DNA of 64,000 nt. It comes from Pseudomonas syringae (lineage in GTDB: Bacteria > Pseudomonadota > Gammaproteobacteria > Pseudomonadales > Pseudomonadaceae). Positions 8,074 to 19,043 of the stretch are shown one piece after another. Below the pieces are notes generated by a model. The model was given only the letters and a program-made list of their open reading frames with translations. It did not search any database and was not told where the DNA came from. Where the stretch lies: the NCBI RefSeq assembly GCF_001698815.1, contig NZ_LGSI01000047.1:1-64000 (forward strand). Direction: 5' to 3'. The translations under genes and the position numbers were made by a program. Numbering within the stretch: the stretch's first letter is position 1; every line of letters begins with the position of its first letter.

Positions 8074-8574
8074 ATGCTGGTGATTCATCGCAGAATCGAA
8101 CCTCAAGCCGAATGGGCCGCAGAGCTGCATTTGAATTTCGAAGCGCGCAGCAAAAGCCGCCTGCGCTGCTTCAGTGCCGAAGGTGAAGACGTCGGGCTGT
8201 TCCTTGAGCGCGGGCAACCGCCGTTGCGTGATGGCGAGTGCCTGCAAGCCGAGGATGGCCGCATCGTTCGCGTCTGCGCCCGCCCGGAACAACTGATGCA
8301 CGTGACCTGCAGCAGCGCCTTCGAGCTGACCCGCGCGGCTTACCATTTGGGTAACCGGCACGTGGCGCTGCAAGTGGGTGACGGCTGGCTGCGCCTGCTC
8401 GACGACTACGTGCTCAAAGCGATGCTCGATCAACTGGGCGCCACCACTGAAGCCATTGAAGCGCCGTTCTCGCCCGAACACGGCGCTTACGGCGGCGGTC
8501 ATCACCATTCCCGCGCGGGCGAAGAAGACTTCAACTATCCACCGCGTCTGCACCAATTTGGCGTGCGCACGTGA
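8074..8574 (+). CDS. ureE: urease accessory protein UreE (nickel metallochaperone)
   Basis: A 166-residue cytoplasmic protein that delivers Ni2+ to the urease assembly complex. It has an N-terminal peptide-binding domain and a C-terminal metal-binding domain with the LGNRH motif; the His of this motif is the dimer-interface nickel ligand. Near the C-terminus is a short GGGHHHS cluster, much shorter than the His-rich tail of Klebsiella UreE. Its TGA stop overlaps the GTG start of ureF, so the two are translationally coupled. First gene of ureE-ureF-ureG-hupE. Confidence 0.95.
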   Translation: MLVIHRRIEPQAEWAAELHLNFEARSKSRLRCFSAEGEDVGLFLERGQPPLRDGECLQAEDGRIVRVCARPEQLMHVTCSSAFELTRAAYHLGNRHVALQVGDGWLRLLDDYVLKAMLDQLGATTEAIEAPFSPEHGAYGGGHHHSRAGEEDFNYPPRLHQFGVRT

Positions 8575-9245
8575 ACAGTGCCTGGGCGCTGCTGCGTCTG
8601 GCCAGTCCGCAATTGCCGATTGGCGGCTACAGCTACTCCCAAGGTCTGGAAATGGCCGTGGAACAGGCATTGGTCAAGGATTCCCCCAGCGCTCGCCGCT
8701 GGATCGGCGACCAATTGCTGCTCAACCTCGCCCGCTTCGAAGCGCCGCTGCTGCTCGCCCACTGCAACGCTGCCGCCGAAAACGACTGGTGCCAGTTGCT
8801 GCAATTGAGCCACGAACATCGCGCCAGCCGAGAAACCCGCGAGCTGCATCAGGAAAGCCGGCAGATGGGCTACTCCTTGCAGCAATTGCTCAACGGCTTG
8901 CCTGAGTTGGACCGGCCCGCCCGGAAATTTCTGGAACAGACTGAAGAACCTCATCTGGCGCTCGGTTGGGCGCTGGCCGCACGCGCCTGGCAGATCAGCC
9001 CGCAAGATGCGCTGGCCGCCTGGCTCTGGAGCTGGCTGGAAAACCAGCTGGCAGTGCTGATGAAGACCTTGCCACTGGGCCAGCAAGCCGCGCAGCGCCT
9101 GACCAGCGAGTTGCTGCCCTTGCTGCAACAGGCGCAACAACAAGCCACCCACGTTGATTTACAGCACATCGGCAGCGCGCCGTTTGGCGTGGCGCTGGCA
9201 AGCATGGCCCACGAGCGTCAATACAGCCGACTGTTTCGGTCCTGA
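8571..9245 (+). CDS. ureF: urease accessory protein UreF
   Basis: A 224-residue all-helical protein, part of the UreD-UreF-UreG complex on apo-urease; it acts as the GTPase-controlling factor for nickel and CO2 insertion. The family signature is SPQLPIGGYSYSQGLE at the N-terminus. The start is GTG, in the GTGA overlap with the ureE stop. UreG follows after 47 bases. Confidence 0.95.
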   Translation: MNSAWALLRLASPQLPIGGYSYSQGLEMAVEQALVKDSPSARRWIGDQLLLNLARFEAPLLLAHCNAAAENDWCQLLQLSHEHRASRETRELHQESRQMGYSLQQLLNGLPELDRPARKFLEQTEEPHLALGWALAARAWQISPQDALAAWLWSWLENQLAVLMKTLPLGQQAAQRLTSELLPLLQQAQQQATHVDLQHIGSAPFGVALASMAHERQYSRLFRS

Positions 9246-9292
9246 CCTTTTACATCACAGAGCTTACGCAATAGAGCTCAACGGAGAACTCA

Positions 9293-9910
9293 ATGAACAG
9301 CCAACCTCTGCGCGTCGGCATCGGTGGCCCGGTCGGGTCCGGCAAGACGGCCCTGACTCTGGCGTTGTGCCTGGCCCTGCGCGAGCGTTACAACCTGGCG
9401 GTCGTCACCAACGATATCTACACCCGCGAAGACGCTGACTTTCTGGTGCGCAACGAAGCCCTGGCGCCCGAGCGAATCATCGGCGTGGAAACCGGCGGCT
9501 GCCCGCATACGGCGATTCGTGAAGACGCCTCGATCAATCTGGAAGCAGTGGATCAGTTGAACCGACGCTTTCCAGGCCTGGATCTGATCATCGTCGAATC
9601 CGGTGGCGACAACCTTTCGGCGACGTTCAGCCCGGAACTGTCGGACCTGACCATTTACGTGATCGACGTTTCGGCTGGCGACAAGCTGCCGCGCAAAGGC
9701 GGCCCCGGCATCTGCAAATCCGACCTTCTGGTGATCAACAAGATCGACCTCGCACCGCTGGTTGGCGCGTCGCTGGAGATGATGGACCGCGACACGAAAA
9801 AGATGCGTGGCGAAAAGCCGTTCGTCTTCAGTAACCAGAAAACCGGCGTGGGTCTGGAACAGATCATCGCCTTTATCGAACGCCAGGGTCTGCTGACCGA
9901 AGCTGCGTGA
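9293..9910 (+). CDS. ureG: urease accessory GTPase UreG
   Basis: A 205-residue SIMIBI GTPase that powers nickel delivery to urease. The P-loop is GGPVGSGKT (residues 11-19). The invariant nickel-binding CPH motif is at residues 70-72. ESGGDN (Walker B/switch) and NKID (guanine specificity) are also present. The ribosome site GGAG is placed well before the ATG. The nickel importer-like hupE gene follows 26 bases downstream. Confidence 0.97.
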   Translation: MNSQPLRVGIGGPVGSGKTALTLALCLALRERYNLAVVTNDIYTREDADFLVRNEALAPERIIGVETGGCPHTAIREDASINLEAVDQLNRRFPGLDLIIVESGGDNLSATFSPELSDLTIYVIDVSAGDKLPRKGGPGICKSDLLVINKIDLAPLVGASLEMMDRDTKKMRGEKPFVFSNQKTGVGLEQIIAFIERQGLLTEAA

Positions 9911-9936
9911 ATCCACTTCATCAAGGAAGCCTTTCA

Positions 9937-10509
9937 ATGAAATACACAAAAGCCTTCGGCGCCCTCGCCCTGTTGCTGGTTCCGGCCCTGGCCTTCGCTC
10001 ACCCTGGGCATGGCGATAATGGCCTGGTCGCGGGCATCAACCACCCCATCGGCGGTCTGGATCACTTGCTGGCGATGATCGCGGTGGGTCTGTGGGCCGC
10101 GCAGCAAAAAGGCGCGGCACGTTGGGCACTGCCATGCACCTTCGTCGGCACCATGCTGATCGGCGGCTTGCTGGGTTTTGAAGGCCTTGACCTGCCGGCG
10201 CTGGAAAGCGGGATTGCCGCCTCGGTATTGGCCTTGGGCCTGGCCGTTGCGCTGGCGGTGCGTCCGCCGTTGTTCATGGCCGTTGGCGCTACTGCATTGT
10301 TCGCGCTGTTCCACGGCGTCGCTCACGGCCTTGAGTTGCCGGAAATGTCCAGCCCTTGGGCTTATGCGACTGGCTTCGTTGCCGCCACCGCTGCGTTGCA
10401 TGCCGCCGGTTACGCCGCCGTGCGCTTCCTGCCAACCGCCGCTGCGCCGTTGGTGCGTGTTGCCGGTGCACTCTCGGCTGCTGCGGGTGTGTGGTTGTTG
10501 GCTGCCTGA
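9937..10509 (+). CDS. hupE: HupE/UreJ family nickel transporter
   Basis: A 190-residue membrane protein with a cleavable-looking signal (ending FAHPGHG) and five or six hydrophobic helices. The family motifs are NHPIGGLDHLLAM near residue 35 and FHGVAHGLELP near 124; their His and Asp residues are thought to bind Ni2+. It supplies nickel for the urease maturation genes just upstream. The ATG at 9937 gives a correct N-terminus and has AAGGAAG upstream, while the frame is open from 9907. Confidence 0.9.
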   Translation: MKYTKAFGALALLLVPALAFAHPGHGDNGLVAGINHPIGGLDHLLAMIAVGLWAAQQKGAARWALPCTFVGTMLIGGLLGFEGLDLPALESGIAASVLALGLAVALAVRPPLFMAVGATALFALFHGVAHGLELPEMSSPWAYATGFVAATAALHAAGYAAVRFLPTAAAPLVRVAGALSAAAGVWLLAA

Positions 10510-10525
10510 GTACAAGACTCAGGAT

Positions 10526-10620
10526 CCGTGGGACCGGATTCATCCGGGAAGGGGCCGGTGCTGACGCCCTGAAATATCAGCGTCTGCGCCGGCCTATTCG
10601 GGAATAAATTCCCTCCTACA
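10526..10620. repeat. REP pair 5 (decayed)
   Basis: A left palindrome GGGACCGGATTCATCCGGGA and a degenerate right copy ATTCGGGAATAAATTCCCTC. The mismatches suggest an old element. Located between hupE and the epimerase gene. Confidence 0.7.
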
Positions 10621-10708
10621 GAACTCGCGTCCGATCCAGTACGCCTCCCCGCTTTACCTCACGCCTGCTACCATGTCGCGCAATTCGCCCTTGCCGTGAC
10701 GCCAGCCG

Positions 10709-11845
10709 ATGCCCGATGTTGCCAGCTCCGCCTCCCACTCCGACTCGAACGCAGTTTTCGCTGCCCTTGAGGCGCATTTCCTGCGCGTGATCGTGCCGCT
10801 CTGGCTGGGTCCGGGCTGGAGTGCAGATCTGGCGTTGCCCTACGAAGCCGTGGACGCCGAGCATCGCCCATTGCCGCCAAAGCGCTACCGAGCCATGGCC
10901 TGCGCCCGGCAGTTGTTCGTGTTTTCCAGCCTGATCGATCATCCGTCGGTGCCTGAAGCGGCGGGCCGCGCTGCGGCGTTGTTTCGCTCGCTGCAAAGTC
11001 ATTTCCACGATGCCGAAAATGGTGGCTGGTTCTACAGCATCGACCCGCAAGGCGCGCCGCTGGACCGCCGCAAGGATCTCTACAGCCACGCGTTCATCAT
11101 TTTTGCCTGCGCGCATTATTGGGCCAAGGTCCGTGAACCGCTGGTCGAGTCAGTCTTCAATGCGGCGCTGAGCGTCGTGGCCGAGCGTTTCGCCGACGGC
11201 ACCGGTTTGTACGAAGCGATGCTCGACGAAGACTGGACGTCGCTGAACACCGGCCCGCTACAAAATCCGCTCATGCACCTGGCTGAAGCCTTCCTCGCGA
11301 CCCTTGCCGTGCGTGAGGATGCAGCCACGGACGGCGCACTGGATGATCTGGTGCGCGGCATGCAGGAGCGCTTCGTGGACAACGTCCATGGGGTACTGCT
11401 GGAAAAACCGCTGGGCGCTGTGGATAACTGGTACGAGCCCGGTCATCAGTTCGAATGGTTCTTCCTGCTGGATTCTTCTTCACGCCTGCGTGGCAGCCCG
11501 CTGCACACGTCGTTGACCCAGGCTTTCGCCCATGCCGAAGCACAAGGCGTCGACCCGCAGACTGGCGCAGTAGTGGCGATGCTGGAAGTAGACGGCAAGG
11601 TTCGCGACGGCACCCAGCGCATCTGGGCGCAAGCGGAATACCTGCGGGCGCTGGCGTTGCGGCCTGACAGTGAAGCGGCGTTAGGTCGCGAGTTGCGCGC
11701 GCTGCAAACGCGCTTTCTGCACGCCAGCGGCTGGAATGAATGCCTGGACAGCGCTGGCCAGGTGAGCCGCAGCGACATGCCGTCGACCACGCCTTATCAC
11801 CTGGCGACCTGTTATATCGGCTTGGCGGAGTATTTTCGGGGCTGA
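10709..11845 (+). CDS. AGE-family sugar epimerase/isomerase
   Basis: A 378-residue protein of the N-acylglucosamine 2-epimerase superfamily, an (alpha/alpha)6 barrel. Conserved-looking active-site stretches are NPLMHLAEAF near residue 187, YEPGHQFEWFFLL near 241 and STTPYHLATCYIG near 356; their His residues match those used for sugar ring opening and proton transfer. Relatives include YihS, mannose isomerase and cellobiose epimerase, and the substrate here is not clear. The ribosome site is weak. A REP pair follows the gene. Confidence 0.8.
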   Translation: MPDVASSASHSDSNAVFAALEAHFLRVIVPLWLGPGWSADLALPYEAVDAEHRPLPPKRYRAMACARQLFVFSSLIDHPSVPEAAGRAAALFRSLQSHFHDAENGGWFYSIDPQGAPLDRRKDLYSHAFIIFACAHYWAKVREPLVESVFNAALSVVAERFADGTGLYEAMLDEDWTSLNTGPLQNPLMHLAEAFLATLAVREDAATDGALDDLVRGMQERFVDNVHGVLLEKPLGAVDNWYEPGHQFEWFFLLDSSSRLRGSPLHTSLTQAFAHAEAQGVDPQTGAVVAMLEVDGKVRDGTQRIWAQAEYLRALALRPDSEAALGRELRALQTRFLHASGWNECLDSAGQVSRSDMPSTTPYHLATCYIGLAEYFRG

Positions 11846-11863
11846 TCGAATCGACCAATAGAT

Positions 11864-11918
11864 CGTAGGAGCGGCTTTAGCCGCGAGAATATTCTCCCGG
11901 CTAAAGCCAGCCCTACGG
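11864..11918. repeat. REP pair 6
   Basis: Facing arms CGTAGGAGCGGCTTTAGCC and GGCTAAAGCCAGCCCTACG with a short centre, between the convergent epimerase and dehydrogenase genes. Confidence 0.9.
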
Positions 11919-11936
11919 TGACCTTGGCGTTGGGAA

Positions 11937-13377
<1,441 letters not shown>

Positions 13378-13410
13378 ATTGGCGGGAAGCGTAATTAGCC
13401 TCCTGAATCC

Positions 13411-13512
13411 GTTGGAGCGAGGCTTGCCCGCGAAGAACGATAACGCGGTAGGTCAAACTCACCGAGGTGCCTGATTCGCGGGTAAGTCGGAACGCCGCCC
13501 GCTCGCTCCAAC
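13411..13512. repeat. REP pair 7
   Basis: GTTGGAGCGAGGCTTGCCCG on the left and a partly degenerate complement ending CGCTCGCTCCAAC on the right. It lies between the DnaA-box cluster and the liv terminator. Confidence 0.85.
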
Positions 13513-13513
13513 G

Positions 13514-13538
13514 AAAAAAGAGGCCGAAGCCTCTTTTT
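13514..13538 (-). terminator. terminator of the liv operon
   Basis: Stem AGAGGC / GCCTCT with a CGAA loop, A6 on one side and T5 on the other, 23 bases beyond the livF stop on the minus strand. Confidence 0.9.
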
Positions 13539-13560
13539 GGTTCACACCGGTATCAAGCGA

Positions 13561-14277
13561 TCAATGCCCGCCCAGATAAGCGTTCCTGACCTCTTCGTTG
13601 ACCAGCAACTCCTTGCCGGTACCGGTCAGGCGGATTTCGCCGTTGACCATCACGTAGGCCCGGTCAGACAGTCTCAACGCGTGGTTGGCGTTCTGCTCGA
13701 CGAGGAAGATGGTCATGCCGGTAGCCGCCAGCTCGCGCAGGGTCGAGAAGATCTGTTTGACGATGATCGGCGCCAGACCCAGGCTCGGTTCATCGAGCAG
13801 CAGCAGTTTTGGCCGGCTCATCAGGGCGCGGGCGATGGCGAGCATTTGCTGCTCGCCGCCGGACATGGTCATGGCACGCTGGTTGCGGCGCTCCTTGAGA
13901 CGCGGGAACAACTCGAACATGCGCTGCATGTCTTCAGCCGAGTGTTTGTCGCCAATCGGGATGGTGCCCATCATCAGGTTTTCTTCCACCGACATGTCAG
14001 GGAATACCCGCCGTCCTTCCGGCGACTGCGCGATGCCGTTGGACGCGATGTAGTGCGACGACTTGTGGGTGATATCGGTGCCTTGATAGACGATCTGCCC
14101 GCTGGCGGCACGCGGCTGGCCGAAGATCGACATCAACAGCGTGGATTTGCCCGCGCCGTTGGAGCCGATCAGACTCACGGTTTCGCCTTCGTTGATGTGC
14201 AGCGAGACTTTTTTCAGCGCCTGGATAGGCCCGTAAAACACATCGATCTCTTTCAATTCGAGGATCGGCTTACTCAT
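13561..14277 (-). CDS. livF: branched-chain amino acid ABC transporter ATPase LivF
   Basis: A 238-residue ABC ATPase, normal for LivF. Walker A is GSNGAGKS near residue 37, the signature is MSGGEQQ near 138 and Walker B is LLLLDEPSLGL near 156. It pairs with LivG on the cytoplasmic face of the LivHM channel to drive import of leucine, isoleucine, valine and related amino acids. Its start overlaps the livG stop by four bases (ATGA). Last gene of the operon. Confidence 0.95.
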   Translation of the reverse strand: MSKPILELKEIDVFYGPIQALKKVSLHINEGETVSLIGSNGAGKSTLLMSIFGQPRAASGQIVYQGTDITHKSSHYIASNGIAQSPEGRRVFPDMSVEENLMMGTIPIGDKHSAEDMQRMFELFPRLKERRNQRAMTMSGGEQQMLAIARALMSRPKLLLLDEPSLGLAPIIVKQIFSTLRELAATGMTIFLVEQNANHALRLSDRAYVMVNGEIRLTGTGKELLVNEEVRNAYLGGH

Positions 14278-15149
14278 ACCAACTCCTCTTCATCAGCGCC
14301 CAGGTACGCGGCGATCACTTTCGGATCATTGCGGATCTGTTCCGGCCCACCGGCGGCAATCACGTTGCCGTGGTCGAGCACCACAATATCGTCGGAAATC
14401 CCCATGACCATGCCCATGTCGTGCTCGATCAGCACGATCGTCATGTCGTGTTCGTCGCGCAGCAAGCGGATCATGCCGCTCAAGGCTTCGGTTTCCTGCG
14501 GATTGAGGCCCGCGGCCGGTTCGTCGAGGCAGATAACCTGCGGCCGCGTGCACATGGCCCTGGCGATTTCCAGACGGCGCTGCTGGCCGTAAGACAATTC
14601 ACCGGCCAGACGATTGGCGCAATCCACCAGATCCACCACTTCCAGCCAGTAGAACGCGGTGTTGATGGCGTCTTCTTCGGCCTTGCGATAACCCTTGGTG
14701 TTGAGGATGCCGGCCAGCATGCTGCGGTTGACCCACATGTGCTGGGCGACCAGCAGGTTTTCCAGCACCGACATTTCCTTGAACAGGCGAATGTTCTGAA
14801 AGGTTCGCGCCAGCCCGGCGCGGTTCACCAGATGGGTGCCGCCGAACATCTTGTAGTACACGCGGCTGAGGAAGCTTTTCGGCGAGACAAAGTCCGTAGC
14901 CCGGAAGGGTTCGCCCAGCAGCTTGATGACGTTGGTCGATGTTCCGCGCGTATGCAACTCGATGCGCCCACCGGTGGCTTTATAGAAACCGGTCAGGCAG
15001 TTGAACACCGTGGTCTTGCCCGCACCGTTGGGGCCGATCAGGGCGAAGATCGAGTTTTTGCGGACCTTGATGCTGACATCGCTGAGCGCCTTGATACCGC
15101 CGAAGTGCATCATCAGATGTTCGACAGAGAGAATGATTTCGCTGCTCAT
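14274..15149 (-). CDS. livG: branched-chain amino acid ABC transporter ATPase LivG
   Basis: A 291-residue ABC ATPase with Walker A GPNGAGKT near residue 38, signature LSYGQQRRLEIARA near 164 and VICLDEPAAGLNP near 184. It is about 35 residues longer than E. coli LivG. The extra residues form an insertion around 62-98 (IKLLGEP through KMFGG) between Walker A and the RAGLARTFQNIRLF stretch, probably in the helical subdomain. It overlaps livM and livF by four bases each, so translation is coupled. Confidence 0.93.
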   Translation of the reverse strand: MSSEIILSVEHLMMHFGGIKALSDVSIKVRKNSIFALIGPNGAGKTTVFNCLTGFYKATGGRIELHTRGTSTNVIKLLGEPFRATDFVSPKSFLSRVYYKMFGGTHLVNRAGLARTFQNIRLFKEMSVLENLLVAQHMWVNRSMLAGILNTKGYRKAEEDAINTAFYWLEVVDLVDCANRLAGELSYGQQRRLEIARAMCTRPQVICLDEPAAGLNPQETEALSGMIRLLRDEHDMTIVLIEHDMGMVMGISDDIVVLDHGNVIAAGGPEQIRNDPKVIAAYLGADEEELV

Positions 15150-16462
15150 GGCGTAACTCCCTGTTTCGCAGTGGCATTGGGATCAACCAACACACCCTTG
15201 CGTGGGCGAACGCCGGTACGGCTGATGCGGATCAGGCCGCGTGGGCGCCAGATCATCATCAACACCATCAGGATCCCGAACAGCAGGACGCGGTATTCAG
15301 CAAAGCTGCGCAGCAGCTCGGGAGCAACAGTCAATACAAAGGCTGCGATGACCACGCCGACCGTCGAGCCCATGCCACCCAGTACGACGATGGCGAGGAT
15401 CAAGGCCGATTCGAAGAAGGTGAACGAAGTCGGGTTGATGAACCCTTGATAACTGGCAAAAAACACACCCGCCAGACCCGCAGTGGAAGCTCCGATGGTG
15501 AATGCAGAAAGTTTGACCAATACGTGGTTCAGACCCATGGCGCGGCAGGCGATCTCATCTTCACGCAGGGCTTCCCAGGCGCGACCGACCGGCATGCGAG
15601 TCAGGCGATGTTTGATATACAGCACCGCCAGCACGACGAGGAACAGCACCGCATAGATGAAGATGAATTTCAGGTCCGGGTTGTAATCGAAGCCGAAGAA
15701 CTCATGAATCGGCACCCCGCCCTCTTTGGCACGGCGTCCGAACTCCAGGCCGAAGAAGGTCGGCGAAGGCACCGCTACGCCATTGGGTCCACCGGTGAAC
15801 GACAGCCAGTTGTTCAGCACTAGACGAATGATCTCGCCGAAACCCAGGGTCACGATGGCCAGATAGTCACCGTGCATGCGCAACACCGGGAAGCCGAGGA
15901 TACAGCCGGCCAATGCTGCCGCAATCGCCGCCAAAGGCAGCGCCGACCAGAAACCCAGCCCGAGGTATTGATAACCCAATGCCAGCCCATAAGCGCCGAT
16001 GGCATAGAACGCCACGTAACCCAGGTCGAGCAGACCCGCCAGGCCGACCACGATGTTCAGGCCAAGGCCCAGCAACACATAGATCAGACCGAGAATGACC
16101 ACAGTCAGCACGTACTTGTCCGCAAACACCGGGAAGACGATGGCAATAACCACCATCGCCGGAATGATGTAGCGCAGACGCGACTTGTAGTCCGGCGCCA
16201 ACACATGCACGCCAGAGCTAGAGCTTTCGAAGCTCTGCGCGATGATCACGCCTTTCGGGGTCTGCATGAACAGGCTCAACAGCAGACGACCGACCATCAC
16301 CACGCCAACCAGGACAGCCACTCGCGTGGGTTGCAGATTGAAGCCGTAACCATCGAGCACCACGCCCACAATCGGGCCGAAGACGATGAGTGCCAGCAGT
16401 CCGGCAATGACGGCGTCGATCAGGCTTTGTTTGATATCGATGGGTTTTGTAGGAGCAGACAT
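15146..16462 (-). CDS. livM: branched-chain amino acid ABC transporter permease LivM
   Basis: A 438-residue membrane permease. Three hydrophobic segments precede a core with GLGLNIVVGLAGLLDLGYVAFYAIGAY-type sequence, typical of LivM. An EAA-like cytoplasmic loop (GRAWEALREDEIACRAMG) contacts the ATPases. With LivH it forms the channel. Its stop overlaps livG; livH ends two bases before its start. Confidence 0.93.
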   Translation of the reverse strand: MSAPTKPIDIKQSLIDAVIAGLLALIVFGPIVGVVLDGYGFNLQPTRVAVLVGVVMVGRLLLSLFMQTPKGVIIAQSFESSSSGVHVLAPDYKSRLRYIIPAMVVIAIVFPVFADKYVLTVVILGLIYVLLGLGLNIVVGLAGLLDLGYVAFYAIGAYGLALGYQYLGLGFWSALPLAAIAAALAGCILGFPVLRMHGDYLAIVTLGFGEIIRLVLNNWLSFTGGPNGVAVPSPTFFGLEFGRRAKEGGVPIHEFFGFDYNPDLKFIFIYAVLFLVVLAVLYIKHRLTRMPVGRAWEALREDEIACRAMGLNHVLVKLSAFTIGASTAGLAGVFFASYQGFINPTSFTFFESALILAIVVLGGMGSTVGVVIAAFVLTVAPELLRSFAEYRVLLFGILMVLMMIWRPRGLIRISRTGVRPRKGVLVDPNATAKQGVTP

Positions 16463-16464
16463 AG

Positions 16465-17379
<915 letters not shown>

Positions 17380-17479
17380 CACGCACGCTCACGAATCTTG
17401 AAAGGCCATTTGAATTCGGCCCGAATACTCCCTCGTGAGGTGCACCGGGCCGACATCATGTGGCAACAGAAGAACTCAA

Positions 17480-17500
17480 GGGGCGCGAAATCCACGCCCC
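17480..17500 (-). terminator. hairpin between livK and livH
   Basis: GGGGCG / CGCCCC stem with a nine-base loop in the gap between livK and livH. No strong T-run follows on the minus strand, so it is probably a partial terminator or an mRNA stabiliser that leaves the binding protein in excess over the permeases. Confidence 0.5.
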
Positions 17501-17552
17501 ATTACGAAGACGAACCGGCGTCCTGAAACGCTAGTGCGGCTATGCGTCTATC

Positions 17553-18686
17553 TCACTTCTGCTTTTCGAGCTGATGGTATTTGCCGTCTTTGTCCCACTG
17601 GTAAACCACGTAGTCGGAAACCTTCAGGTCGCCTTTGGCATCCCAGGTTTTCTCGCCCATGACGGTTTTCACAGGATGCGCTTTCAAAAACTTGGCTGCA
17701 TCTTCGCCTTTGTTGGATTTGGCGCCATTAAAGCCAGCCGCCAGAGCCTGAACCGAAGCGTAGGCATACAGCGTGTAGCCTTCAGGCTCGTAACCGGATT
17801 TGCGGAACTGATCAACAACGGCCTTGCTGTCAGGCAGCATGCGCGGGTCGGCACCGAAGGTCATGTACACGCCATCAACGTACTGCGCACCACCGGCGGT
17901 GGTCACCAGTTCGTCAGTCACGATACCGTCATCGGACATGAACTTGACGTCTTTCAAGCCTTGCTCACGCATCTGACGAACCAGAGGACCGGCTTCCGGG
18001 TGCAGGCCGCCGAAGTAAACAACGTCAGCGCCAACGGAACGGATTTTGGTCACCAGGGCGCTGAAGTCTTTCTCGCCACGGGTCAGGCCTTCTTCCAGCA
18101 CCGGCTTGACGCCACGACTGGTCAGCTGCTTGGCGGTAGCGTCAGCCAGGCCTTTGCCGTAGGTGTCCTTGTCGTTGATGACCGCGATTTTCTTGCCCTT
18201 GAGCACGTCGACGATGTAGTTGCCCGCAACGATGCCTTGCTGGTCATCACGGCCACACATGCGGAACATGGCGCCCAGGCCGCGCTCGGTGACAGTCGGG
18301 TTGGTGGAACCAGGAGTAATCGCGATGATGCCTGCCTCGTCATACACTTCCGAAGCTGGAATTGTCGAAGAGGAGCAGAAGTGACCGACCACGCCAGCCA
18401 CTTTGTCCGAAGCTGCCTTGTTGGCGACGGCAACGGCTTGTTTCGGTTCGCAGGCGTCGTCATACGCCGTCAACGCGATTTTCTCGCCGTTGATCCCGCC
18501 CGCAGCGTTAATGGCGTCAGCAGCCGCTTGAGCGCCTTTCATGTATTGCTCGCCAAACGACGCGTTGGCGCCGGTCATCGGGCCAGCAACGCCGATCTTG
18601 ATATCAGCCTGAGCAAACGAAGACACGCCCAATGCAGTAGCAACTGCGATTGCCAGAAAGCCTTTCCTGTAAAACGTCTGCGACAT
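17553..18686 (-). CDS. livK: branched-chain amino acid-binding protein LivK/BraC
   Basis: A 377-residue periplasmic binding protein. The signal peptide is residues 1-27 (ending SFAQA), then two type-I lobes. The ligand-site stretch around GHFCSSSTIPAS near residue 100 is typical of Leu/Ile/Val-binding proteins. The cysteine near residue 78 (DDACEPKQA) and the one in GHFCSS probably form the conserved disulfide. First gene of the operon, with AGGAG before the ATG and a consensus sigma-54 promoter upstream. A further binding-protein gene elsewhere (braC) is likely in this genus, so this may be a paralogous system. Confidence 0.93.
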   Translation of the reverse strand: MSQTFYRKGFLAIAVATALGVSSFAQADIKIGVAGPMTGANASFGEQYMKGAQAAADAINAAGGINGEKIALTAYDDACEPKQAVAVANKAASDKVAGVVGHFCSSSTIPASEVYDEAGIIAITPGSTNPTVTERGLGAMFRMCGRDDQQGIVAGNYIVDVLKGKKIAVINDKDTYGKGLADATAKQLTSRGVKPVLEEGLTRGEKDFSALVTKIRSVGADVVYFGGLHPEAGPLVRQMREQGLKDVKFMSDDGIVTDELVTTAGGAQYVDGVYMTFGADPRMLPDSKAVVDQFRKSGYEPEGYTLYAYASVQALAAGFNGAKSNKGEDAAKFLKAHPVKTVMGEKTWDAKGDLKVSDYVVYQWDKDGKYHQLEKQK

Positions 18687-18742
18687 GAGTGGTGCTCCTG
18701 AGGTTTTTTTTGATTAGCACTGCGACTACAGAGATTGCTCTG

Positions 18743-18758
18743 AGCAAGTGGCGTGCCA
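18743..18758 (-). promoter_or_regulatory. sigma-54 promoter of the liv operon
   Basis: On the minus strand the sequence reads TGGCACGCCACTTGCT, an exact fit to TGGCACG-N4-TTGCW (-24/-12). It points at livK, whose ATG is 57 bases further on. This implies transcription by RpoN holoenzyme with an enhancer-binding activator. Confidence 0.85.
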
Positions 18759-18845
18759 TTCGTTTTTTATTCTGCAAAAACTCATGGATTTGTTGAAAGT
18801 CGTTCGTTTAGAGCCTTCGTTGCAGGGCGTGCAACCGTCTAGGAC

Positions 18846-18990
18846 GCACCAGGTGCAACCCCCATGAAAAAAAGAGCAACCCAAGCAAACAAAACTAGCA
18901 ACCCGTCCAATAAGCCACGTACAACCTTGCTGTAACAGCTTGCGTCACCGAAGTGCACACCGTAGGTGCGCTCGCGCTACGAGACGCACC
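18846..18990. promoter_or_regulatory. NtrC-like palindromes upstream of the liv sigma-54 promoter
   Basis: GCAC-N7-GTGC at 18955-18969 has the spacing of known NtrC sites. A second GGTGCG...CGCACC pair overlaps it (18965-18990), and a compact GCACC-A-GGTGC lies at 18846-18856. They are about 90-245 bases upstream of the -12 element, a normal enhancer distance. The rest of the 18687-19043 gap holds no gene. Confidence 0.55.
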
Positions 18991-19043
18991 ATTTGAGGTT
19001 AGTGGATTAAGAGCAAAGCGCCTGATAAAGCAGCGGTTTTTGG

